Assembly: GCA_943737045.1 (NCBI GenBank)
Contig: CALSFV010000304.1
Coordinates: 186,001 to 250,000, forward strand
Length of the DNA stretch: 64,000 bases
DNA from: Parapristionchus giblindavisi
Taxonomy: Eukaryota; Nematoda; Chromadorea; Rhabditida; Diplogasteridae
Direction of reading: 5' to 3'
Positions 37,726-49,171 of the stretch are shown one piece after another. Below the pieces are notes generated by a model that saw nothing but the letters and a program-made list of their open reading frames with translations, was not told the DNA's origin and made no database searches. Each line of letters opens with the position of its first letter. The stretch's first letter is position 1. Made by a program: the position numbers and the translations under genes.

Positions 37726-38934
37726 TAATCGTCTATTCGCGCAAGTTCAGGTCTGCCGTATGCTCGATTAGATTGATGCTTATTCTGAGGTTTGTTTGCG
37801 ATAGCTGTTAGGTGGTGTAGTGTTAGTGTTGCATGATCGACGTTTCCCACTCGCACACCACGTTTTAATCAGCCTTTCCTTGCTTCAGTTAATCACTCAC
37901 ATCTATCATTGCCCCGCACAATATTTACCTAGTTTTCTAATTTCACTTACCGTAACCTTTCTATCCACAAGAATTCAATTGCATAAATTCTCGTTGTAGT
38001 TCACTTTTTGTGTAGTTTGATCACACTTTGTTTTACATGTTGTATATGTAGTGTAGTATAGTGCATGCAGCATTTTCGCATTTCATTTACTCCGTGAGTA
38101 TCCAGAGATTATATTTACCATCTATTACGGTATAGTTTTGATATTCTGCCATACTTTTAACTTGCATAGTGCTCAAGGCTAGGATCTGATATTTACCATA
38201 GAAATGATGTTACGTTGCCATTCTACCGTATCATTACAGTATATCTTATTGCATAACCATATATAGTACTCCATTACAGTAGTACACAGTACATCATTAC
38301 AGTATATCTTATTGATTAATCATACATAGTAAACCTTTACGGTACATATTAGTGTCGTATACTAGTGTAGAAATCTTATTTGCGACATTCGCATTTTGTA
38401 CAATAATAAAGAGCGATTTATATATTTTTGTTGTTTATTAGATTTAGTGAAGTTGAGAAGGCAATGGAGAAAAATTTTTACAAAAACGGAAGATTACTAG
38501 TATGTCAAAACTAACAAGATCAAAGAGATTGTGAGTTCAAAGATCAAAATACAAAGATCAAGGATCAAATTTCAAAAAGTAACAACTTTTGTAAACATCT
38601 CTAACATACTATATTCACATTTCAAGAGCCATACGATTAATTTTTGCAGCTTTTACATGTTACCGTATTCGCCCGTCATTTATTTTGCATACACTCGTTA
38701 TGTTTCATCAATAAACATTGAAAATATGTTGCATTCAATAAAACACATAAATAGTATTTTAGAATATTTTTACAATGTTAGGGAAAAAAAGTTAGTTTGC
38801 GATTCATGATCATTCTGTGGGACCTCTGACATACACTCCACGTTAGCATAGGGAGAGCGTAAATGCATCAAGAAAAAACTGGCAAAAAGAGACGGGTTCT
38901 GTTGGACGATGTTTTCTTTTGCTAACCCTTCACG

Positions 38935-39003
38935 GGGATCGAACTTGCCTGCCGACCAACCGATCGGATTGACGGTTCGGCCTGTTATCCACTAGACCAT
39001 GGG
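38935..39003 (-). other. tRNA-like module in duplicate block
   Basis: The minus strand has CATGGTCTAGTGGATAACAG (A-box-like, as in tRNA-Glu/Asp) and AAGTTCGATCCCCGTG (B-box). The spacing is longer than in normal tRNAs. The partner copy is at 61629-61712. Confidence 0.5.
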
Positions 39004-40009
39004 TCCCTATTAGCAGGCATATCAAACGAACTACATATACTGACACACTCCCGTACTTATAAAGCGATGCATGACTCCGCCCATTTTTTGCGAACCTTAT
39101 TTATATAGCGATGCTGACCCCGCCCATTTAACTTCGCGGGCTTAGACACTTGTTTCAAACATTAACAACCCCAAATTCTTTATTTTTTCGGAAAACGAGT
39201 TCCAGCCAGTGTTGGAATACGCCGACGGAACACGGACGTCGGAGCTTAGCGGCGTCTCGAAAAGCACATCGAGCAGACCATCAACGACGAAGACCAAGAG
39301 CTTCCGAAGACGACAGTGACGATTCGCCCTGCAAAAAGCAAATTACGAGATTCAAAGATTAGAGCTTTGTGAACGATCACTTTGTATAAACCATTGGTTT
39401 CTGTCAACAAGACAGATCAGAAAAAAAAAAGAAAAAAAAACAAAGGCAACGGCAATTTAAAGACAATTACGTTACGAAGGTGGAGTATATTCTAACAGAG
39501 GTTCTGTTCAAAAGTCATGAAAAAAGATGGGCAAAATCTCCACAAAATTTTCGTCTTTTCGCGACTTGAACATAACATAACAGGAAAGAGAATCCAAGGA
39601 AGGCTCGTACCTTCAAAGAAGTTTCAGGATCTTGAGTCCACCGTCAGATGTCATCTAGGCAGTGACGATAGGTTTCCAGACGACCCAGTCATGACGTTGG
39701 GAAAGGACGATTCGGCCTGTAGAATGACTAATTGAAAGGTTTGATCTTCCAGTTAACAGCCAGAGAAGAGAACCAAGTCAAGCACCATACCTTGTACGGA
39801 CCTGCCCAAGAATGACGTCATCTACTTCGGAGGCGATAGGTGTCGTGCCGACCTCTGAAATGTTTTTGGAATGATTTAAATGATTATGTAAACAAATTGA
39901 GACCACTCTCCACACTGGCCACACGGTCTCGTGGGCCAAAGGACAGTCGTGACTAGAGTATAGTAAATACAATTAATGATATGAAGGACACATTGCGCAC
40001 ATCATCTGA

Positions 40010-40441
40010 CAAGGGAACTATTTAACCTTACCACAAAATCCTCTAATTTTGACACCCTGGCGTAAATCTACATGGAAAAAGGTTTCTAAAAAGTTAGATA
40101 AAAAGTTCCACATTCGCGTTTTAAGTCCTTTTTCGGGCCTCTGAAAATGCACTGGATTTGCCCAAAAAGATTCCAAAAAATACTAAAAGGCGCAGAAAGC
40201 CAAAAATGTTCAAAAATGGCCATAAATACACAAAAAGTAGACCCAAAGAGGGCCAAGAAGGCAAAAAAAATCCAAACAGGCCCAAAAAAGCCCAAAAATG
40301 CTCTTTTCAGAGGCCCGAAACAGGTCTTAAAACGCGAATGTGGAACTTTTGATCTAACTTTTTAGAAACCTTTTTTCATGTAGATTTACGCCAGGATGTC
40401 AAAATTAGAGAATTTTGAGGTAAGGTTAAATAGTTCCCTTG
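40010..40441. mobile_element. CAAGGGAAC-ended palindromic element, absent from the paralogous site
   Basis: The ends CAAGGGAACTATTTAACC and GGTTAAATAGTTCCCTTG are flanked by TGA. The partner locus at 60712-60740 lacks it and reads through with a single three-base site, so this copy inserted after the block duplication. The arms run through ACATTCGCGTTTTAAG. Confidence 0.88.
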
Positions 40442-42022
40442 TGAGACCGTATCCATGGCGTAAGGCGTGAAAGTTGACATAACGTCTACGTCTACGTTCG
40501 TGACGTCACGTTTATCGACAAATTGTTTGTAACGCTTCATGGATACGACTTCCGAATTATTATTGAATGCGGAGCAGAAAAATAGACGAGGTTAGAAGAG
40601 AGAGAACTGCAACATAAACAGAGAGATGCAATATATCAAGATATAGACGCACAACACAGTATTCTGGTCCAAGCCATTTTTCTTCCAAAGCAAGACAAAG
40701 GAGAGACCATTGTATTCGAGAGAGTTTGTATGTTGAGCGGTCGTTCTTGCTTTGAAAGTCATGAGAACGCTGTGACAAAAGGAGGATAGACTCACTTCCC
40801 TTCCTTCCATCTCTCTCATAAACATTATCGATTTATGATCCACTCTCTTCCTTAGTGATCGATTGGTATGATAATGGATGTAAGAGAGATGGAGGGAGAG
40901 GAAGAGATGGAAAGAAGAATGAGTAATGATAAAGGAACGGCATAAGATACATACATATATCAGCTTTGAAAAGGAGAGAAAGGATGACCGAAAACTGCAA
41001 ATGAAGGAAACAAAGTGAGGACACGTAGTATGTATATGATTTTGAATCATATGCAAATGGCAATACAATAGAAGGTCTAGACAACAACAATGACAACATA
41101 TGCAAATAAACAAAGGTAAATCCAAAATTGATTGGTGACGACGAATACCTAGATATATCCACTGGGTAATTACGAGAGATAAAGGTAGAGTGATGGAGGG
41201 AGATAGGAGCGCAGGAAAGACAGAGATAGGTACTTAAAGAAGAAGAAGCAGAGGGCGAATTAACTACGAAATCTTTCGCGAGTAGCATCATAGTGAAACG
41301 TGATGATAACTGAAAATGGCGGGAAAATCAGACAGAGAAGGCAAGGAACAGTCAGCCGTAAAAAGAGACATAAGACGATTCATCGATCGATGTATGAGGG
41401 GCGATATGACTGATCTACCACTCCGTCTCCATCTCTATCGCTTCGGGCCGTGGCCGTGGCCGCGACCGTCATTTAGGGACACCTGAGTGAAAGACAGAAC
41501 GCTAGAACGCACCCTCGCTATCACCACCCCTTTCTCTTCGCGTACTTTGTACCGCATGCACCTTTCTACTTCACCTCTTGCTAGATTAGAGTCCACTAGA
41601 GTGGAATACCATCGTGAGAGAGCAAAGTGCAATGTACAACTTTTGAAGGTTGAGCGCGGCCTTAAGTCACGAGGTCGCACCGATTGGCAATGTGCGATTT
41701 CTTGGTCTGTCTAGTGGACCCTATAGTGGATCGTTGTGTTTTGCTGCTGATTCCCGTCCGATCTGTGCTTACCTTGTGATTTAATGCACCGTTCTTCTAC
41801 TCTATCAATCAATATAAAATGCGTAAACATCGTCGCATTTCCTCTTTCCCGGTGATATAGTGTTGCTGCACCTTTGCAAAAGTTGTCGTGTTCTCTCTCT
41901 GTTGATATTCGACAGAAATATTTTACTTTCCCATTCATCATATCCCACGTCCCGCATCGTAACAACTATGATGAATAATGATTTATTTATTTATTGATTG
42001 ATTGAATTCTAGTATCTACAGT

Positions 42023-43967
42023 ATGATTCGTCGTGCGCTTCTGTCTGCGAGTGGACCCATGGCCGCGGGTCGCAGTGGACACTTGATCACGGCCAGGTTA
42101 GTTAGTTAGTCATTTGAATTTATGAATTTATTAAGTTAATAATGACTAAAACGTTCAAAAATGTGATAGGAATGAATGCTCTCGGGAAGATCTAGATAAT
42201 CTTAGTTCTTCTCGTGAATACTCTTTCGGTTTGTTTTGTAACAATCACTAGCGAAAGATTTGTGGACCTAGTTAAACTGTTGTATCTATGTAGTATCGAT
42301 TGATCAACGCATTGAGTATACTTTCCATTGATTACTATAGTTAGAACTTTAGATTGATCAACATCTACTGATTACTGTATTGGATATAGTATGGTTAAGC
42401 GATGGTGCCTCGCTTGAAAGATTTTTTTCCGGATTCTTTAGCCTGACTATATCGATGGTTTACAGATTGTTCTCCTCGCCAGCTGCGTTCGAGAAGGCAC
42501 AAGCGGATCTGAAGACGCTGAAGGAGGTTGGGTTCTACTCTTCTCCCAATATTTATGATAATTACAATATAATAATAAAGTTTATACGAGCAAAAACAAC
42601 TTGAATTATGATTCGTGATTGATAAGGGTTTACGCATAAATACGATGCTGAAATTTTGGTAGCCAAGTTGATATCTGTACACAGGTACGGTAGATACAGT
42701 AGATAAGTTTGACTACGAGCATAATAACGAAAGAGCAAACGAGACTGCTGACACGCATTCAACATGTTCAAATCAATAGTATTAAGTATCGATATTATTT
42801 GCTATTTATTGATTCATTCATTGGTCCATGGTCTGGATACAGTAATCTGAAGTGAGCAAGCGAACTTCATATTCGTGCAAAAAGTATCGATTGACCGATG
42901 ATTTGAGTACCGTAACCCTTGTGTACACGCCTTTCGTTGCAGGAGCCAGACAACGACGTGAAGCTGAAGATCTACGCGCTCTTCAAGCAAGCATCCGTGA
43001 GTGTTTTATCTACCGTACTCTTCTGTCTGATCTTTGTTCTTTGATCTCTGATCGACCATTCTCGTTGCAGTCGGGTGACGTGAGTGGCAGTCGTCCGGGC
43101 ATGATGGACTTTGTGAAGCGAGCAAAGTACGATGCGCACGCCAAACTGAAGGGAACCACAAAGGTAGATATGAAGAGCTGTTCATGCCGATGATTTATTT
43201 ATCTATTTATTTATTTATTCCATCAACAAAGTACATTATTGTAAAGGGGCAGAGGGCAGATTTGACAAAGAGGTTAAGAGGCGAGGATATCTAATCATGC
43301 AATCATATGTTCGTGTAAAGTGGTGGCGCCCACGTATGGGCAGAATAGCTAAGAAGCGATTGAGTTAAGCTTATAAAATTAAATTAAATAAAATTAAAAA
43401 TTAAATTAGCTTTCATTAGCTATTAAGTTGTGTTTGTGCAGAACTTACCATTACCGGAGAACATACTTTTCTGACTACTCTATATCTATACATAAACTTG
43501 AATTCACCAGGAGTCCGCGCAATCTGCCTACGTCGAGCTCGTGCAATCGCTCGTGGGCGCCGATGCCGCCGCGCCCGAGGCCAAGACTGTCGAGGGACTC
43601 ACGCCCGTCAGCGGAATCGATGTAAGCCTACATTTTCGGAACCCTCGCCGTCTATTTTTATATAGTGGGTCAATTCTCGAAATAGGGTGGGTTGATTCAC
43701 AAAATTCGTTATTTTCGCCTAAAAATCGTCGTTTTTAGCTTAATTTTCTATCAAGTGGCCTAAAATGGACCTTATAGAGTGGGGTAATCCTCGCACTGCG
43801 AGGGTATGGCAATGTATGTGTAAGCATACCGTAGATTGATTTTTGAACTTTCCCATTTTTACGAATATCCGTATCGCACAATGCTTATTTGTTCGTTGAA
43901 ATGATCTTATTAATGAGAGAGAGAACGTACAATATAATCTTTTCTATTAGATTCTATTATCAGATAT

Positions 43968-44060
<93 letters not shown>

Positions 44061-46256
44061 TACTATTGTAATATTATCAGATACTATTAGATGTTAGATT
44101 TCTGTCCTTTCTATTAGAAAGGATAAGGAGGAGTCTATAGGAAAAGGAGAAATGCGGTCCGATACATCTAGTAACATTGTATCGGCGAACTTTCTTGTTG
44201 ATTCTTAATGTAGATCAATAAATCGATACGTGCCAATCAATCAATATACTCTCAGGTATCGATCAAGGGTCGTGTCTTCCATATTCATCTGAACCGACCG
44301 ACCAAGTTCAACGCGCTCACCCTGGACATGTACAATGGCATCGAGGCGGCGCTCAAGTTTGCCTCGGACAACAAGTCCACCTCGGTTACGGTAATGTCAG
44401 GTACGGTAGCACACTTGTGGCGGCGATCGTGAACTGGGTTTTCTCTTTCTTCTTACATAATGTGCTGTAGCGCTGTCACGCGGCGACGGAGTAGAGCCAT
44501 AGTAAGCAAATGCAACAACGAAATAGTGAAGGATAGATTGTGCATGGTGGTTTGATCCGCAAACAAATGATGTCAAATTTAAAAAAAAAATAAATTAAGC
44601 GAGTGTTGTTCATTACGAACCTGAACACAGTTCTAATGTAAGAGCTCACTAGATGCTCCTCCCCTCACAACTCTTCCTGACAATGAGTGTAGTAGACGGC
44701 GTGATTAATTGATCTCCCCATCCCCACCTCCCTCTTTTTTTAAATAATTTTGATATTTCACATATCTTCTTGCACTCGAACACCTTGTACTTGATGAAGC
44801 ACTCTTGTGGTGTACGATAAGTAAATAAATAAATAACGATATCATGATCAAGTGCTGTGGTTTGCAGCCATTGGTCGAAAAGTATGTTACAAAGTACCCA
44901 TCCTGACCGCATTTTGAGCTTAATTTTCACAAAATTCGAAAAACCTGACCGGATTTTGAAAACCGATAACCTAGCTATTCGAGCTATGTTTGCAGCCGCC
45001 GGCGATTACTACTGCTCGGGCAACGATCTGTCCAACTTCGCCAAGGCCGCCGGCGGATCGCCCGCGGAAATCAAGGCCATGGCTGAGGCTGCAGGAGTCG
45101 TGCTGAAGAGTTACGTCCAGGTACGGTATCGTGATGTAGGCTTGCGACGTTTCCCAATCCAAAGCCAATGACGATCTTTTCAGGCCTACATTGACCACAA
45201 CAAGCCGCTGATCACCCTCTGCCAGGGACCCGCGGTCGGCATCGCCGTTACCGTGCTCCCGCTGTCCGATATGGTCATCGTCAGCGATAAGGTTCGGTGG
45301 TGTGGTTGGGCGACGTTTCCTAATCGTCTCTTCGCTTTCAGTACACTTGCGTCACGCCATTCGCCAGTCTCGGACAGTCACCCGAAGCCGCCTCGTCGTA
45401 CAGTTTCCCACTCTTGATGGGCCCGGTCAAGGCTAGCGAGGTACGCACGGGGAGTACTGTACTGAAGTACGCACCGGGCTACGGTACCGTAGTTTTTGGT
45501 AGAGCACACCACCGGGTTACGGTATCGTAGTAGTGACAGGGCACATATTACGCAAGGGGGTTAGTGGAGTACTGTTAGCGGGCTACATTATGTTTCGGTA
45601 TTGTTGCCCCGTACTACCGTACTTATTCCGGTTTGGGTAGGGTGGCCCGAGTTACCGTGCTTATTCGATGCCTGAATATCCGGTTCCAGGTTCTCCTCAT
45701 GGGTCGCAAACTGAAGGCGGACGAGGCAGCCCAACTTGGTCTGGTCTCGATGGTCGTGCCACATGCACAGTTTGAAGAAGTCGCCTGGAAGGTGAGTGGA
45801 GGTGGTGGTGTGATGCACCACCTTTGGGAAACGTCGCCAGCTTGATTTCATTAACATTTTGTACAGGAGGTGGAAGCGATGTCGGTGCTGCCTCCCGAGT
45901 CGCTCAGACTGAACAAGATGCTGTTGAGAGATATCCACAGGGAAGGACTGACCAAGGCTAATGAGGTGAGGAGTGGTTAACTAGTGGTTAGCCATTATTT
46001 AACCAATGGTTAACTAGTGGTTAACCAGTTGAAGTCAGTATTAAATCAGTTGTTTGTCAATTGTTAACTATTTGTCAACCAATGGTTAACCAGTTGCGTA
46101 AACTGTATTTATCTATTGGTTAACCAATGGTTAATTATTAGTAAACCAATGATTTCCCATTTGTTTCAGACCGAATGCAAGTTGATCGTGGAGCGCTGGC
46201 AGTCGAAGGAGTGCGCCAACGCTATCGCATCGTTCTTGTCGAGAAAGAAGAAGTAA
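42023..46256 (+). CDS. ECI2: Acyl-CoA-binding domain / enoyl-CoA delta-isomerase (ECI2 type)
   Basis: Twelve exons join to 385 codons: 42023-42096, 42466-42526, 42943-42996, 43071-43163, 43511-43621, 44256-44400, 44996-45120, 45184-45291, 45342-45440, 45690-45791, 45867-45965, 46170-46256. The enzyme family shifts cis-3/trans-3 enoyl-CoA double bonds to trans-2 during oxidation of unsaturated fatty acids. The N-terminus ([12 protein letters not shown]..) looks like a mitochondrial presequence. Residues about 30-110 are an acyl-CoA-binding domain ([27 protein letters not shown]). The crotonase domain follows, with [10 protein letters not shown] and the glutamate-bearing [11 protein letters not shown] expected of the isomerase. 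The C-terminus is SRKKK, not the SKL peroxisomal signal of vertebrate ECI2. Introns hold a MITE, a TA microsatellite and a TGGTTAAC array. The next gene starts 332 bp downstream. Confidence 0.94.
43629..43816. mobile_element. TACATTTTCGG-family MITE in ECI2 intron 5
   Basis: It starts 8 bases after the exon 5 donor (TACATTTTCGGAACCCTCGC) and ends GCGAGGGTATGGCAATGTA. TA lies at both ends. Confidence 0.8.
43970..44054. repeat. (TA)n microsatellite in ECI2 intron 5
   Basis: About 85 bp of TA dinucleotides. Confidence 0.9.
45975..46165. repeat. Degenerate TGGTTAAC array in ECI2 intron 11
   Basis: About fifteen variants of ACTAGTGGTTAACCAATGG fill the intron between exons 11 and 12. Confidence 0.75.
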
Positions 46257-46587
46257 AGATCAAATATCACTTTCTTATAGTATTTAGCGTTACTTAAGCC
46301 AACTCCAGCTAAGTATCGATTAGTTTTGAGATATTATTGATTGTCTTGTCGATCCTTCATTTGTAATGCGTGTACCCTCTACCTAGATTCTGTATGTATA
46401 CTGTACCTGGTATTGATTAACTTATTTGTGATCTGTTGTAGGTAGCATTTGTCGAGTAAATTTTTAAATAAATCGATAAATCTCTTGTAAATATGAATTA
46501 TGTGTGGAGTATGTGTAGTACGGTATGCTCAACCAAATGATTATCAGAGGTGGAATTGGTTACGGTAATGAATGGTCCGATCGATAG

Positions 46588-47388
46588 ATGCGCTTGCTAT
46601 CCGCTCTGGCGAGGTTATCGATTCGTCAGCTGAGTACGGTAGATAGCGTGGCGATATCCTGCAATAGTGCTTTGGACGCGGCGTCGACCAAAGATCAGCC
46701 AGATGAGAGCGCACGAAAGGAGATGGAGGAGGAGCCAGCTTTTGTACAGTGAGCTATTCCACGGTTCTGGTTCCGGTCCTGTTTATTATTGTTACTTATT
46801 GTATTTTAGCGCCCCGGACGTTTACATTGTCACTAAGTTCAATCGAACTGTGATCAAGTGGCCCTCTAAACCGGTGAGTGAAGGAGTCTGTATCATAAAT
46901 TTTCGATGCCCTATCTGTTTTTTTATAGAGTAGGTTGAGTTTTGAATGGTGTTGAATGGTTAAATAATTTTTTGCTTAACAAAGTTGTGTTTAGTTTTGC
47001 TTCGCATCAAGTGATCCGAGAATGAGCCATATATAGTGGGTCAATCATCACTTTATGACGGTCTGTATGATTGATTGCATCAAAAATTTTCTTACCCTCA
47101 TAATACGAGGATCGACCCCCCCCCCATAAGCGCGCAGCGTTTCGAGAGCAGTCATGGTGTAGCAGAGAAAAGGGTAGAGCGAAAGAGAGAGAGAACAGAC
47201 CAGGAGTGTACACCCTGGTGCAGTCATACCGTAATTTGTTGGCATTTTGCCAAATTTTCAATGCGCGCTCTCCATGTGTTACAGAAAAGCGTCTCATTTT
47301 TTTATGCGAAAGATTGCGATTTAAGCGAAAAATAACTATTTTTTTAAAACAACCCACTGTAGAAACTGTACACTGTACGCATAAAGTA

Positions 47389-47445
<57 letters not shown>

Positions 47446-49115
47446 AAAACATACATGGTCGGCATTGTCGCTAGCGGCAAGACACACCCGGTTTTGGCAC
47501 CCTACCCACCCCCCAATTTAGTCCAAATTCACTCAAATATGAAAACGATTTGGTTAAAATTCATTCAAAAATCAAATTTTTACGTCTAACAAGGAGTCTC
47601 TTATGTCTTAAGTCGGCGAAAAGTGACGATTTATAGCTTATTGGAAAGCCCTTTCTCTGTAGAGTAAGAATGTGTGTTTACAAAATCCTGCGGGGCTCTG
47701 TGCACGGAGTTAAAAAATTCCAAAGTTTGAGCAATTTTTGCCTTGAAATTCGCGTCTAATGGCCGAGAAATCGCCCTGAAATGATGGGGAAGTTCTGCGA
47801 TCTACGTTTCCGAGCTAGTGGTGGCGCAGTGGCAAAGATATTGCTTAGAATTTTTGCGCCACGGGTTCGATCCCCGCCGAAGCCACTTCTTTTGCACGAT
47901 TTTTACACTCGACTTTTCATGATTTTTTTGAATTACCTAATCTACTTTTTTTAAAATTACCTTATCTACAGCCGTGCATCTAATTTGTAACAAAATATGT
48001 CAGTGATCATGGCGAACTACAGAGAGAGGGAGAGACAAGTAAACGTCATACATAATTTTGACTCAACGAAGGTAAATTTTGCCTATTTTTTAACCGTTTT
48101 ATTTCAAAATTTCTATTTGTTTTTTTTGTTATCTAACATCAGTATATTATTAAATAGCAGAGAATTCATTTATTTAAAAGTGAAATACGACAACCTATGC
48201 AAATTAGTGTAGCGAACATTTCTCATGAGTACTCTCCCCACTGGCCATATAGTGCAGGTATTCATGAATGGACCTTTCTCTGTGAGTGCGTCCAAAACTA
48301 CTCCTCTACAGGAGAGAGAGGGAGAGAGAGAGATCAGTCGCCAAGGGGAATGAATAACAGCAAGACTCGCGGGTCAATCTTTGTAGGCCTCGTTATAGGC
48401 CAAACCAATGCAGACCTTTCTCGTACTCCGTTTCCGAGTGAATTTCCAATTTTTTATTTTATTTTTCTTTTTACATTAGTTACTCACATCTGTCGTGCGT
48501 CTAACCTAACCCAACTTTGTCACATATAGCGCAATAACTCACGCAATCTCGTTTACTTGTCTCTCTCTGTAGTTCGCCATGATCACTGACATAGTTTATT
48601 ACTTATTAGATGCACGGTGGTCAGTCATGTAGATTAGGTAATTCAAAAAAATCATAAAAAGTCGAGTGTAAAAGTGGTGCAAAAGAGGTGGCTTCGGCGG
48701 GGATCGAACCCGCGGCGCAAAAATTGTAAGAAAAATTTTGTAAACACACATTCTTACTCTACAGAGAAAGGGCTTTCCAATAAGCTATAAATCGTCACTT
48801 TTCGCCGACTTAAGACATAAGAGACTCCTTGTAAATCAGCCGATTTTTTTCCCGCGACAGAGATTGCCCCGTACATGGGCGCCGGCATGGGGGTGCCCCC
48901 TGTTAAATTAGGGCTTTTCGAAAATTTGTGAAATGCCCCCTGTAAAAATTTACGTTTTGGTGATATTTTTGAAAAAAAGTGAAGCCCCCCCCCCCCCCTG
49001 TAAAATTAACCATTTTTCGTTCGGATACCCCCTGTAGAATCAAGCTCCACCCCTCCCATGTATGGTTTACGGTATGCTTCCTCGGGGTCCCTATCCATCG
49101 CTTGACGTGAATAAA

Positions 49116-49171
<56 letters not shown>

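Larger units (their letters stand above)
37500..41700. repeat. Left copy of inverted duplicate block (partner 59650-63520)
   Basis: Matching landmarks in reverse order include the minisatellite (37.6 and 63.4 kb), ATACTAGTGTAGAAATC (38360 and 62480), the tRNA-like module (38.97 and 61.67 kb), the GGCGTCTCGAAAAGCACATC region (39250 and 61370), CT-rich sequence (40.9 and 60.4 kb) and CGGCCACGGCCACGG (41450 and 59825). No intact gene of this block is retained here. The long CT-rich minus frames at 40592-41291 are low complexity. Confidence 0.8.

Noticed and set aside
39150..39362. Plus-strand frame rich in Arg and Asp, with a mirror at 61181-61414 minus
   Set aside because: It is antisense to the better supported exon ending at 61352 (DESSLSSSEAIGLRR). 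Charge runs arise from complementing serine codons.
40592..41291. Overlapping minus-strand frames of 152 and 177 codons, with a 181-codon plus-strand mirror at 59992-60537
   Set aside because: They are Ser/Leu/Pro-rich translations of CT-rich DNA, have no splice-consistent neighbours, and are mirrored only because the block is duplicated. No domain is recognisable.
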